Assembly (NCBI RefSeq): GCF_000004195.4
Contig: NC_030683.2
Span: 78,089,410-78,153,409, forward strand
Length of the DNA: 64,000 nucleotides
DNA from: Xenopus tropicalis
Taxonomy: Eukaryota; Chordata; Amphibia; Anura; Pipidae
Direction of reading: 5' to 3'
Below are positions 21,214-33,251 of the stretch, piece by piece. Each line of letters opens with the position of its first letter. The first letter of the stretch is position 1. The translations under genes were made by a program, and so were the position numbers. Under the pieces are notes generated by a model that searched no databases, was not told the origin of the DNA, and was given only the letters and a program-made list of their open reading frames with translations.

Positions 21214-23249
21214 AACAGATGTAGAATGCACTAATGCAAAAAACAGACTTTGGAGATTTTTCTTTGATATTTAGAATGTGCATGTTGAACCATTGCTTTT
21301 GGTTTCCTCTACCTGACTTGAAAGCTGGAATATCATCTCTGATTCATCGTTCTGTGTATATTCATTTTATCCCTTTGTGCGGGTACATTATTCTAATGTA
21401 AGGTTACCAGATCATCTGATAGATTGGGGACACTTCTACAAAATCCCACTAGAAGGGCTGCACTGATTACATTTCATTTGAATACAATTACTTTACAATT
21501 AGAAATTTTATTTATTAGAAGTGTTCATCATTTTTCTAGTGACCAGATAATATGACATGAAATGGAAGATTCCACATATCTTGTGGTCAGCTCAGCTAAT
21601 TATGAAAATCAGATTAAACTGCTTGAATAAAATAAAGACTTAAATATCTAGACAAGATAAACTCTCCTACTTGTAGTTTTGACAGAAGAAATAAAGTACT
21701 GTTTAGTATATTATTTGTAAACTGTTGAGTTGGTCATACTTATGTCTTATTTGTCATATGTACTAGGAAATGGCATAACATGTCAAAGCAGCAGAATGCT
21801 GGCCAGTTGGCACCTGTCACTCTTTTCAAACCATAGGAAGAGCCTAAAGACCAATGCATTCCAAAGGCAAAAAAGTGGAATGTGTTTAAACAAAAAACTT
21901 ATGGTGTGGAGGACTGCTAAAATTCTTGAGTACAGTACTACAAAGTGCACAAGTACTTGAAGTAGCTTTATTTGTCATTTAACGGTAGCTTAATGTTTTT
22001 TCTTTTTAGTATTTCATTAACTCTTCTTACAGTTTTGGCCTTGCTATAACTGCCACTGACTGGAGCCAACTGTTGTATGGGGGCATGGCCTACCAAGAAT
22101 GGACAAAGGTAATGCTGCTCTTTTTTTGCTCCTTGATTGCATGTAGACGTGTCAAAGCTACCACATCAGTATTTGGATCAGCTCAGTTTTGCTGGAAAAT
22201 GTTACAAATTATCAAAGCTGGTCATACATTTAAAGATCCACTCATTCAAAAAGGTCACCAAGCAAGCTGGTGAACATAAGGGTGTTACAAATGTAACAGC
22301 TATTACATTTCCAGTAAATCTGTAATACTGACCCTGGCCTTGGCAACCCTAGCCCAAGTTGACCACCCACACAGGACCAAATTGTGCAGGTCCAATTATC
22401 CTGTGTGTAACAGGGTCACCTGTGGCTGGTGGACTCCCAGCACTAGGAAAATTGTTGTGCGATGAACCAATGCACAGACTTTCACATGGGTGGTAAGGTA
22501 CAGACACTGGAAGCCCAACTTATCAATATACGAGATACCCTAATAACTACTTTTGCTGATGAGGTAACCTCCCTGCTAATATAAACCCAATACTGAGTCA
22601 GAAAATAGGTTGGGCAGGCATCACAAATAACTCATGCACAGGACAAAAAACTACCAACTATGTCTGGATTGGTCAAGTTGGCATTTTCTATCAGCCTGTG
22701 CATCAGTTTCAGAATTATATTTAGTCAGTTGAAATAGCATGCCCTTGTGAGATATTATCCCATGTAAATTGTTTCTAGCTGAACATAATAAAGTTTGCTG
22801 GCATGCAGATGGAGACTTAACACCGATAAATAAATGCACTTATTTCTGGTGGCATTACTTATCTATGATACAGTATCGCTGTTTCTGCAATAAATTTTGC
22901 AGCTAGGCACCTGTAAAATCATTTTGGGATTGAGATTTAACTACATGTATATAGGACCAAAGCTGAAGAAGGTGTCCTTGGGCAATGCACAGACTGTGAG
23001 GGCCCTTTGTGATAAATGAGGCATGCCAAATCTACTTACTTGCTGTTGCTGCTGAATTCCACACCAGTTGCAATTTAACACCAAATACAGAACCATCAGT
23101 GAGATATCCTTACTAAAAAAATGATTTAATAAGATGTGATATAATGTGAAGCCACGTGTCTGTAAATTATACAATTAGCCAGCAGCCCCCCTCCCTATGG
23201 AGGCTCCCAGGAGACCAGACTCTTCTTGCTGTGAAGGCATTGCTTCTAC
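21214..23249. other. Intergenic, nothing recognised
   Basis: Open stretches of 60-80 codons occur (for example 21730-21960) but show no domain, no conserved motif and no plausible splice context. A CAGCAGCAAC trinucleotide run is near 23040. Confidence 0.45.
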
Positions 23250-23680
23250 ATTGTGTATTTTCATACTGCTGCTCTATTGGTTAATGTCAAAGTTTAATTC
23301 CTATAAAGCATCTGGCACTACCTGCTAATTTGCTCTTATTTGTATCTTTATTATAAAAGTATTTAACTCTCCCCGGTGAGGTCTTTGTGCATAGTCTGTG
23401 TGCAGCACAGCTCCTCACTACTCACTCATTATTAGTGCTGGAGGAGGAGGGGGGAAAGGGTTCTGCTCTTGATTTCTGTTGCCCTCATTTCATTGGTTTG
23501 TCTGAGAACACAGAATAGCCAATCACATCCAACTTTCCCTTTCATGTCCTAGCAACAAGCTTTACTCTAGTCTTTCTCTCGGCAAGCTGACACCTGAAAA
23601 ATGACATCATGAATAATGGCGAAGCAACAAGGGCCAAGTTTTTTTTCCCCTTCACTGTCTGCGGCAGAGTTCATGTAAGG
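23250..23680 (+). promoter_or_regulatory. Promoter-like stretch with possible first coding exon (unproven)
   Basis: An inverted CCAAT box (ATTGG) lies near 23276 and a TATA-like TTATAAAAG near 23354. A second CCAAT (AGCCAATCACA) is near 23518 and a CRE-like TGACATCA near 23603. An ATG at 23616 has A at -3 and G at +4. It opens 20 codons (MAKQQGPSFFSPSL, then SAAEFM) that run straight into GTAAGG at 23676, a good splice donor. I do not recognise the peptide and see no following exon. It could equally be a repeat-derived promoter or chance. Confidence 0.25.
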
Positions 23681-24081
23681 TGTTTCAGTCTACAGTCTTA
23701 AAGTTACAGCACTGCAGGGATATTAAAGGACACAGTCATGCTTCACTGCCATATTGCAGAATGCACTAAGACCTATATATTACATCCTATTAAAAAATAC
23801 AGCTAAATATATACATGTATATTGTAATAAAATCCCGTGACTAAAATATGCAATATCTACAGGAGTTTCCATGGAAGCAGGAAGCTGCCGAAATGTACAT
23901 TGTCTCAGCATTAGAACTCTACAATATAGTGGAGGGATCTGAAAGACATGGATCAATGCTCCTAGTATAGCTGAGGAGAAAAAGAAAATTGAAGGCGAGA
24001 TTAGATGGCAGCTTGGAAAAGAGCAAAGGGAGGGTGGGGAGCAATGCTTTCAAACAGAAGGAAATATTAATTTTATTGCTA

Positions 24082-24165
24082 TTATCCTTTATTAGTGCCA
24101 ACATATTCTGTAGATCTTTACAGAGATTATAGATCTTTGTGTACCAGTCCCTGCCCAGCGATCTA
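24082..24165 (+). mobile_element. LINE 3'-tail-like fragment (CCAACATATTCTGTAG)
   Basis: TTATTAGTGCCAACATATTC then TGTAGATCTTTACAGAGA resembles the tail of L2-like elements in frogs. The same motif occurs at about 32155-32200 (GCACCAACATATTCTGCAGC). No coding sequence accompanies it. Confidence 0.45.
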
Positions 24166-25472
24166 AAACCGCAAACCTGGCAGTACAGAAGGCCAGAATG
24201 GTGGCGTGGTGACTATATTTGTGTGTGTGAACATTGTTTCCCCAAGGCGGATCGGGGTCTGTCACAAGATTGTTTTGTGTATGGTAACGGGGCATGGTAA
24301 CATCTAGTTACGCTGCTGAAAAGTGTTGTCTTTGCTTATGACAAGAGGATGAAGATGGGAACAAAATGAAAATGAAGAGGAGAATAATGCTTAAAGGGGA
24401 ACTTATATGACAAAGAAGCACTGCTACTGATACATGAATATGCTGGGAACTCCTTGTTCGTATCAGTTGGCTGATTAAACAAGGATCTGTTACAGGGTGG
24501 ATATAGTATATCAAGTGCTTTATGGAAATAACTAAGGAAACTGAGACTAGAACATTGATATTATAGTACAGCATCTTCAGTTTCTCACCAGCAAGTGCAG
24601 TGTATTGTGGCACACCTGACTAGTGCAGTGCTCCAAACAAAGAGCAAGCAGGACTTGGCCTGATTCTTTAAGACGGTTTAACTTCTTCAGTGCTAACTGA
24701 TCTCTATTTTTTTAACCCAGGCACATTTACAGTTGCTTTCTATTTATTCAGGTGCAGTCCCTGGAAGAAGATTCCATCATTAAAAGAATCATCATTAAAC
24801 TCCACAATTTGGGAGTATGTTTTTCTCTGTCTCTCTATTGCTATCATATTTACAAAAAGACTCAAATCAGAGAAACTTAATTGTAGCAAAATCACATTGT
24901 TTCTTTCATTTTTACAAATGTGATTATAAAAGAAAATTTGAAAAGTAGCAAGAATGTTGAAAATATTCCCCCACCCATTGGCTTCTTTAGAAACTCACCA
25001 GCTTTTATCGGCTACACTTTTTTAATTCAAATTTTGTAATTTTTTTTAATGAATACATCTTGAAAACTAGAGTTTGGATGCCTTTAAAAAAATTTGAAAA
25101 AATTGAAAACAATTGAGGACAAGGACTTGAATATTTAGAAGTAGGTCCCTTAGAATAAAATGTATTATGCAGTTACTGCAACATTAGTATTTAAAAAATA
25201 TTTTAAAATGTGTTGTTTTCTATAACATACCAAATCTGCTTTCCTGTAAGAGCATAATTATATTAATAAAATACTGGAAGTTGTTAGAGGAAAAATCATA
25301 TTTCTCTTTTAGTATAAGGAACAAAGACACTAAACACCAATTCAACACAAATGCCCTTTGCAGGATTACAGAACTGATACAATAGGGTTGATTCACTAAA
25401 GTGCGATAACATGCTTATCAAATGCTTTTTTACGTTAAAATTGACTCGCAAAAAAAGCGCGATTCGCTAAAG

Positions 25473-26336
25473 CAGTGCTGTCCAACTTCTGTTGTACCGA
25501 GGGCCGGAATTTTTCCGACGTACATGGTGGAGGGCCGATAATGGAAGCCAGTTTTGACCACTCCCCTTTTTGAAACTGCACCCACTTGAAACCACACCCA
25601 TGTTATCACATGACCATACCCATATTAATGGTTGTTATACAGCAAAAACCTGCCATACTCTGCCTTCCCTACCCTGCCTGTGTGCCATACTTTCACTGTG
25701 TGTGCCATTCTTGGCTGGTTTGTGCCATACTTGGCCTATGTGTGCCATACTCTGCCTGCCCTACCCTGCCTGTGTGTGCGCCATACTCTGCCTTCCCTAC
25801 CCTGCCTGCGTGTGCCATACTTTCACTGTGTTTGCCATTTTTGGCTGGTTTGTGCCATACTTGGCCTGTGTGTGCCATACTCTGCCTTCCCTACCCTGCC
25901 TGTGTGTGCCATACTCTGCTTGCCCTATGATGCCTGTGTGTATGCTGGCACTGCTCCTACAGTCTGCACAATAACTATATATTAAAAAAACTTTTTAATT
26001 GAAGTACCACCTCAGTATATGTTCTTTTTGTAGTGTGCAGGGATTATTTGTGGGTTTCTACTGTTCCTGAGGTGTGAACAGAGGAACAATGGGGATGATT
26101 ACAGCCTGAGCCTGAGGTGTGAACACTGCAGGGGGTGAACAATGCAGAGATTAAAAGGTGTGAACAACACAGGGGATTACATATTTAAACAATACAGCCT
26201 GATTACAGCCTGAATCTGAGGTGAGAACCATGCAGGGGGGGCAGTTAATCACAGTACTGATACCACTTAGAGCTTACAGAAGAGTAAGCCATCAAAGCAG
26301 CCAGACAGGTGGGGGGCCACACAGAGGGATCAAGGG
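25473..26336. mobile_element. hAT-type non-autonomous element with internal minisatellite, right end missing
   Basis: It begins CAGTGCTGTCCAACTTCTGT after CGCTAAAG, a typical hAT end. It continues through GAGGGCCGGAATTTTTCCGA, a tandem array (25650-25950) and a right part with GAGGTGTGAACAC, and ends in GGTGGGGGGCCACACAGAGG. This order matches a common Xenopus repeat as I remember it. The expected inverted right end (TTGGACAGCACTG) is absent, so the copy is truncated. Confidence 0.7.
25650..25950 (+). repeat. Minisatellite of TGTGTGCCATACT units
   Basis: Subunits of about 30-36 bases alternate between CCATACTCTGCCTTCCCTAC, CCATACTTTCACTGTG and CCATTCTTGGCTGGTTTG, giving a higher-order pattern. 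The array is open in several frames on the + strand, producing spurious cysteine- and proline-rich frames. It is internal to the hAT-type element around it. Confidence 0.85.
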
Positions 26337-26639
26337 AAGAAAAAGCATGAGGGAAATAGTACATCCAGCTTCTAAAATTTGCATGAGACATTAACAAAGG
26401 CAAATAAATTAATCCTATTGGTCCTTCACAAATGTATATTGTACATTTTATTAAAACACTCAAAAGGCAGAGCAAAATGCAATTTACCAACATGATTGCC
26501 ATGTTTTTTACCCAAAATTCCAGCATTGTTGAAGTATCCATGGGGAACTCCACCTAAGGTTATGTTTGATGTTATAGTGATGTGTGCCCAATTCTTTTTC
26601 AGCATGTGTGCTATGCCTATTAATGCGGGGCACTTTGGG

Positions 26640-26862
26640 AACCGCCTGGTACAAAGATAGCTGTAGCTCCAGGGTTCCTCTGCATCAATAGGGGCAGCAG
26701 CACACAATTCGAAACAGAAGGCAGGAGGAGGGCTGCACGGCCAAGAATAACTATAAGAAAGTGCAAGGCGCACATGTTGATTCAAGTACCTTGAATGAAT
26801 TGGGTTTCACATGAAATTGACTGCAACACCTTTTTCAGGCCTGACCTGCACTTGTTGTAAAT
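26640..26862. repeat. Interspersed repeat, related to 50640-50815
   Basis: CAGAAGGCAGG, GGGCTGCAC, AAGTGCAAGG, TTCAAGTACCTTGAATGA and CTGACCTGCACTTG follow the same order as diverged counterparts at 50666-50805. TAGCTCCAGGGTTCC near 26665 also matches the arm at 41865. Family unknown. Confidence 0.55.
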
Positions 26863-28481
26863 GACCCCTAGAATGTTGGTTTAGTTCAGTGTAAAGTACT
26901 CAGTTTTAATGTGTCCATCCCGTTATCATTTCCGTTTTGAATACACACTTTTTTATTTTCTTTAATAATAGTTAAACATTCTATTACCTATTCCTTTTTA
27001 GGGGTCCTATACATGGGTGTTTATCATGTGTTTGAAATGCAGGCTCGAGCATGCCTAAGCAAATTAGTAAATTGATAACCTTATATTCTGCTAATGTGCA
27101 TTCGAAATTGGATTTTTAGAGCAGTCAAGTTTCACTGCCTTTTTATTTAATGCAACAGGCTGCACATTTTTCTTGTCAACTATGGTGCAACTATAAAGGT
27201 AGGTGGCCCCTTGGTCACAGGGGGAGGCACTAGGAGACTGGGGACCCGGGGCACCAGGGGCACAGGAACTGCTTCCTCTATAGCGCTGTACATAATTCCC
27301 CCCCCCACTGGCCACCCTACTGCCTGAGAGTGAGTGGGCACAGAGAGGGGGACATGAGTGGGCAAGTGTGCAGAGGTTTGTGGTGAATGCAGGGTCCCTC
27401 CAAAGATTTGTGTTTTTAAACACATCAAAAACACACAAACCCATAAAAATTCAGTCCTGCACTGAGGACGTTGAATTAAACCACAATCAGTGAATCCCCT
27501 ATAGTTTAGATTTTTAAGTTTCCCCAGTTATCCTGATCCCCCTTATAGGTGCTCAGAGGGTGCACAAACAAATGCTGATCTGGATGATTAACCCATTTAT
27601 TAATTGCCATTCCTTGTGCCACAAGTAGGGTTTTCACCTGACTGGAATTTTACTAGCCTAATTGGTAAAAACAGTACCTTATGCCAATGTTATTAACAGG
27701 TAATAAACAAAGCTATAAGAAGGCTGTTTTTTTTTACAGAAATGTGGCAACCCTAGCTCCAAGGTGTCAGCACTCTGAGTACGTAAATTTGGTTTCAGTG
27801 ATTCCTTTCGTGGCCTTTTTTTTACTTTGACCTTTAATTGTATTGTAAGGTCTATTAGTGTTTATAAAGTAGATTCATCGTGCAATATAAATCTCCACAA
27901 GACATTTCTTTAGCAGCACTGTACCTTTTAATGCAGTCTCCATTGCTTTAGGCAGAATTATGCTTAAACAGACCACTTGGGGGTGTCTTTTACTGCTGTA
28001 CACAGACTTGTGTGTGCCTATAAAACCTTCTGTAAGAGGATGCTATGAACTCATTGCTGTCTAGCAGTATAATCTGAAATGAGCTCAAATACCAGGATAT
28101 GAGGAATAGATTTTCTCTTTCAGCTATGAAGTCTGCAATGCATTCATTCATGTATTTTCATCCATGGCTTCTCTGTATAGAATTGTAAAATGATTGTCTA
28201 GTAGATGAATAAAGCAAATAAAACAGCATAGCTCTGCTGTACTAGAAAGTAATCAGTAGTACATATACATACAGCTATTTTATTTTGACCTTGTATAATT
28301 GACTTGTGTTATTTTACATGTCACATCTGAAACCCTTTATAGAATATTTCTTAAAAGGACATGCATAGCATAGAAACATCAACCTTACACAGTGCAGTTA
28401 TAATCCAAATATAAACTCTGTATACAATAATATTCTTTCTGATCATTGACAGACAAAACAAGGAATTGTTTCTTTGATTCT
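26863..28481. other. Intergenic, with a GC-rich patch near 27200-27370
   Basis: The patch (GGGGACCCGGGGCACCAGGG, then a C-run at 27299-27306) looks repeat-derived, but no ends could be found. The remainder is AT-rich and unrecognised. Confidence 0.4.
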
Positions 28482-30550
28482 ATCATAGTAACACAGTAAG
28501 TTGGGTTGAAAAAAGACATACGTCCATCATGTTCAACCATAATGCCTATATATAACCTATATATGCCTATATATAACTTGCCTAACTACTAGTTGATCCA
28601 GAGGAAGGCAAAAAAACCCCATCTGAAGCCTCTCTAATTTGCCGCAGAGGGGAAAAAATTATTTCCTGACTCCAAGATGGCAATCAGACCAGTCCCTGGA
28701 TCAACTAGTACTAAGAGCTACCAGATACCATAAACCTGTATTCCCTCACTTGTACTAAGAGCTATCTCCCATAACCCTGTATTCCCTCACTTGCTAAGAA
28801 TCCATCCAGCCCCTTCTTAAAGTTATATAATGTATCGGCCAGCACGACTGATTCGGGGAGGGAATTCCACAATTTCACAGCTCTTACAGTAAAAAATCCG
28901 AATATTTAAACGGAACCTCCCTTCTTCTAAACAGAGTTGGTGCCCTCGTGTCCGTTGGAAGGACCTACTGGTAAAAAAAAACATTAGAAAGGTTATTATA
29001 TGATCCCCTTATATATTTATACATAGTTATCATGTCACCTCTTAAGCGCCTCTTCTCCAGTGTAAACAGACCCAACTTGGCCAGTCTTTCTTCATAACTG
29101 AGGCTTTCCATACCCTTTACCAGCTTAGTTGCCCTTCTCTGGACCCTCTCTAACTCAGTAATGTCCCGTTTGAGCACTGGAGACCAGAACTGAACAGCAT
29201 ATTCTAGATGGGGCCTTACCAGCGCTCTGTAAAGGGGAAGAATAACCCCGTCCTCCAGTGAATCTATACCCCTTTTAATACAGCTCAAAACCTTGTTTGC
29301 CCTTGCAGCTGCTGCCTGGCATTGCTTGCTACAGCCAAGTTTATTATCTACAAGGACTCCAAGGTCCTTCTCCATTATGAATTTGCCTAGTGCAGTCCCA
29401 TTAAGGGTATACGTGGCTTGCATATTTTTACATCCCAGGTGCATGACCTTACATTTATCCACATTAAATCTCATCTGCCACTTAGCCGCCCAGATTGCCA
29501 GTTGGTCAAGATCCTGCTGCAAGGATGTCACATCCTGTATAGAATTGACTGGTCTGCAGAGTTTTGTGTCATCTGCAAACACTGATACATTACTTATAAT
29601 ACCCCCCCCCCCAAGTCATTTATGAACAAGTTAAAAAAAAGTGGACCCAGTACAGAACCCTGAGGGACCCCACTGAGAACCTTATTCCAAGTAGAGAATG
29701 TACCATTAACAACCACCCTCTGTACCTGATCCTGTAGCCAGTTTTCTATCCATGTGCAAATGACTTCACTAAGACCAATAGACCTTAGTTTAGAAAGCAG
29801 TTGTTTGTGGGGAACGGTATCAAATGCTTTGGCAAAATCCAAATAGATTATATCTACTGCATCCCCACTGTCCAGCTTCTTACTTACCTCATCATAAAAA
29901 GCAATTAAATTGGTCTGACATGACCTGTCCTTCATAAAGCCATGCTGATTACTGCTCATAATGGCATTCTCCAGTACATAATTTTGTATGCGATCCCTTA
30001 ACAAGCCTTCAAATAACTTGCCCACCACGGATGTCAAACTTACAGGCCTATAATTGCCAGGCTGAGATCTTACTCCCTTTTTAAATATAGGAATGACTTT
30101 TGCCTTCTTCCAATCCCTAGGTACCATACCTGATGAAAGCGAGTCTGAGAATATCAGAAACAAGGGCCTCTGTAAATCTGACCCTAGCTCTCTCAGTACC
30201 CGAGGGTGTATTCCATCTGGCCCCGGTGCCTTGTTTACATTTATCTTGTGTAACCCTTTAAGCACCATATCCTGTGTCAACCACTGTGTAGTTGGAGCTA
30301 AGGCAACAGTGCAGCTATTGGGTGGGACTTGGCCCTCTGGCTCCTCTACTGTATACACAGAAGAAAAGAACTGGTTAAGCACATCTGCCTTTTCTGTATC
30401 CACTGTAATCATATTGTTACTATAACTCAATGGGGCCACACCCTCAACCTGCATCTTTTTACTATTAATATACTTAAAAAACTTTTTGGGGTTAGTCTTA
30501 GCCTCTGCCGCAATGCGCTCCTCATTTTCTATCTTTGCCTTCCGGATTGC
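28482..30550 (-). pseudogene. CR1-clade LINE, 5'-truncated, RT frame broken once
   Basis: On the minus strand the element runs from [20 protein letters not shown] through [32 protein letters not shown] and [10 protein letters not shown]. The frame breaks at an 11-base C tract (29602-29612), just before the catalytic FADDTKLC, and then continues to the thumb region. The 3' end is the CR1 motif near 28482-28540 (TTGGGTTGAAAAAAGAC on the + strand). The endonuclease domain is missing, which is the usual 5' truncation. Not functional as it stands. Confidence 0.93.
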
Positions 30551-30689
30551 TATCGCACCTAAAGGATAACTTATACCAAAAGGCAAATAGATAAATGTCC
30601 TTTGGGGCATGGGAGGGTTAAAGAGTCAAGCAGCCATACAAAGTTCCTTAACCAAATTACTTACAAATACAATCAGAAGCACAGTGTTA

Positions 30690-30808
30690 AAAAAACAGTG
30701 TTAAGCTGGCCTTACCCATACTGAGTCAATAAGCTACTTTGGCCCTTCAGCCTAATTTGGCCCATGCTTGCCCAACAAGCAGATCTTAATGTGTATGGCC
30801 AGCTTTAG
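30690..30808. repeat. Inverted-repeat fragment (AAGCTGGCCTTACCCATACT ... TATGGCCAGCTTTA)
   Basis: The left AAGCTGGCCTTACCCATAC is mirrored by GTGTATGGCCAGCTTT on the right, with a centre carrying GCCCATGCTTGCCCAACAAG. It has the look of a short inverted-repeat element. Family unknown. Confidence 0.5.
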
Positions 30809-31392
30809 TGTTGATCCAATAAAGTTTTAGGCCCTTGGCACATTTCAGGGAACACATTTTATATTATAGTACCAGTATTACAAAATGAAGTCTAGAGATA
30901 AACTTGAAGGTCTGTGGCAAAATGTATTTTACACCTGACTATGTAGGATTTACTGAGTGCCAGCCTATTATTCTTTGTTCCTGGTTATTGTTCCTGGTCT
31001 GGGGCACGTGTTCCTGGACCCCACATTAACTTTGAGCTACTGACTTATGAATAGCATGGCATTCTCCCTTCTGCTTTAGTTTATGCTATTGCTTTTTGTC
31101 AGAATATATATATTGTACATTTTTTTTCTTTTTCCTCATAAGGCTGCAACAGAACAGTACCAAAAAATACTCAATCTGGTAACTCTGTAATGTGTGTAAG
31201 TGCTGATTTGTGAGTGCTGAAGTGCTTTCAAGCGCTATGTGTAAGTGTGGATCTTTAAATAAGTATGAGGCAATTTTTTCTTTCAAAGTGCAAACATTTA
31301 TGTATAACATTTTAAAAATGCATTATTTTGGTGTCATACCTTCCAAAGTGCCACAATAAATAATTGCAAAGAGCGCTAAAGAATCTGTGTTA

Positions 31393-31533
31393 TGGAAGGT
31401 GTATCAACATGTGAGATTAGAAAACCGCAGAAAAATTCACCCACTTTCTATTCATTCCTATGGGATTTTTTGAAGCTTATTTACTAATGGGTAAAAGTTA
31501 GAGTTCTAATCTCACATGTTGATAAATATGCCT
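31393..31533. mobile_element. Fold-back element, related to 39484-39705
   Basis: AAGGTGTATCAACATGTGAGATTAGA-type sequence on the left is mirrored by TCTAATCTCACATGTTGATA on the right. The centre holds ACTTTCTATTCATTCCTATG, shared with the copy at 39484. No coding capacity. Confidence 0.7.
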
Positions 31534-31569
31534 CAAGAGTAATGGCACATAGGGTTATTTGGGGCACTT

Positions 31570-31960
31570 TAAGTGGGGGGGATTTATTAACAATTGAATT
31601 TTTGTGGTTTTATATTTTTTTTAAACCACAACTAAACCCACTTCCACGAATGGCAGTTATTTATAAAAAAAAAACGAATAGAAAAACCATGAACAAAAAA
31701 AAGTCACAGAAAAAATGCGAAAACAGCGACTTTTTCATATTGACGCACAAAAGCCAGTGTCAAAAATATCTGAAAACCTTTAACACCATGAAGCGAAGAA
31801 GAATATTCTAACTGGAAAAGGAACAACTGCCACTGACTTCTACATGATCTCGTCAGGTTTAAGATGGCGTATTTTTCCATTCGTAATTGTCACAGATTTG
31901 TCGCATAAAAAATCACAACAAATTTTTGCAACAGAATTGGGTTTTCAGGGACAAAAAACC
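31570..31960. repeat. Interspersed repeat fragment (GATTTATTAACAATTGAATT)
   Basis: GGGGGGATTTATTAACAATT begins an A-rich body (ACGAATAGAAAAACCATGAA, AAAAAGTCACAGAAAAAATG) resembling a common Xenopus non-autonomous repeat. The right border is not clear. Confidence 0.4.
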
Positions 31961-32154
31961 CAAACCAAAAAAAACAAACAGTAAACGCCTCCATAAGTGT
32001 TTTGTTTGCAATAAAGAGCCCAAAAAAGCCCACCATAAACTTACATAATAATTTGCTGTTACCATCACTTGTCAGGCAATAGTTGCCTGAAGTGGATAGT
32101 GATGTACAGTTATAGTGCAAGCTCTTGTCAGGCAATTGAAGTTATTTTTACAAG

Positions 32155-32200
32155 TATTTATAAAGCACCAACATATTCTGCAGCACGTTACATAGTAAAG
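32155..32200 (+). mobile_element. LINE 3'-tail-like fragment (second copy)
   Basis: TATTTATAAAGCACCAACAT then ATTCTGCAGCACGTTACATA parallels the motif at 24082. It directly abuts the next MITE. Confidence 0.4.
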
Positions 32201-32217
32201 TACAAAGTAATACAGTA

Positions 32218-32518
32218 CAAGTATGGGATTCATTATCTGGAAACCTGTTATCCAAAAAGCTCCAAAGTACGGAAAGACCTATCTCCCATAGACTCAGTTT
32301 TAATCAAATAATTCAATTTTTTAAAAATGATTTCCATTTCCTCTGCAATAACAAAAAAATTCCTTGTACTTGATATAATTAATCCTTATTGGAACAATCC
32401 TGTTGGGTTTAATTGATGTTTAAATTATTTTTTAGGTATAAAGGTCTAAATTACAGAAAGACCCTTTATCCAGAAAACCCCAGGTCCCAAGTATTCTGGA
32501 TAAGAGGTCCTATACCTG
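32218..32518. mobile_element. CAGGTAT-family MITE, copy 2
   Basis: The ends CAAGTATGGGATTCATTATC and GGATAAGAGGTCCTATACCTG are flanked by TA on both sides. The body aligns with 2640-2969 (CTCCCATAGACT, TTTTAATCAAATAATTCA, ATTACAGAAAGACCC). This supports a TA-targeting, Tc1/mariner-like non-autonomous family. Confidence 0.8.
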
Positions 32519-32949
32519 TAGTTGTAATGAGAGCTCCACCCATAGAAACTAAATCTAATTGCAAAGTCTGGGGATCATGTTTTAGGGCTACTAGCTTAAA
32601 GCACCCCAAAACAGCTCTTTGTGCCATATATGTATCCTAGGAATGTACTGCATATTGTTACCTACATACATTATGTACTGTAGGCTAAAATCCAGGAAAA
32701 TGTTTTCCTGGGGTAGAAGCACTGAGACAGTTGACTGCTGTTAGCTTTATAAAAGCAATAGAATGAGCCACCATTTTTTTCTCAGAACATTTCAGTGAAG
32801 GAGGGAGTATGTAGTCCAGAGCCTTTTGTGGGAGGCCCCAGTGATGAGGCCACAATGTAGGTGGTCCCAGTAAATCCCAGTAAAAAGAGTGTCTTGAATC
32901 AGGACTCAGACATATGGGTGAGGCTTATCTTGCATGTAAGGCATAAGGG

Positions 32950-33140
32950 CAGGGCTGGCCAATACGTCAATCGCGGTCCACCAGTTGATCCCCTGTGGAT
33001 TTCTGGTGGACCGCGATGAAGGCGGGGATACGGAAGTGCTGTGTAAATGCGTATGTATGCTGCGTCACATACATACGCATTCACGCTGCACCTCCGCATT
33101 CCCCGGTCGATCGCGGACGAAAAAAGTCTGCCCACCCCTG
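32950..33140. mobile_element. hAT-type MITE with 8-bp target duplication
   Basis: The 191-bp element starts CAGGGCTGGCCAATACGTCA and ends CTGCCCACCCCTG. Flanks are CATAAGGG (32942-32949) and CATTAGGG (33141-33148), an 8-bp duplication with one mismatch. The middle carries the inverted pair GCGTATGTATG and CATACATACGC. Confidence 0.87.
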
Positions 33141-33251
33141 CATTAGGGTATCTGATTTTCCTACAGAAGGCCAGATGTGAGTGTGAGGAAAAAAAAAACA
33201 TTACTGGACTTTTTCAACACTAGATTCAGACTATGGTACATTGAGCAGGGT

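Noticed and set aside
25650..25950. Regularly spaced repeats that could suggest a CRISPR array
   Set aside because: The units abut, have no unique spacers, and the genome is eukaryotic.
25570..25985. Overlapping open frames of 114-134 codons rich in Cys and Pro
   Set aside because: They are open in several frames because a tandem array with few stops lies beneath them; the array belongs to a hAT-type element.
25385..27500. Left GGTTGATTCACTAAAG and right CAGTGAATCCCC as ends of one split element
   Set aside because: The match between the two ends is short and the intervening sequence is not explained, so chance cannot be excluded.
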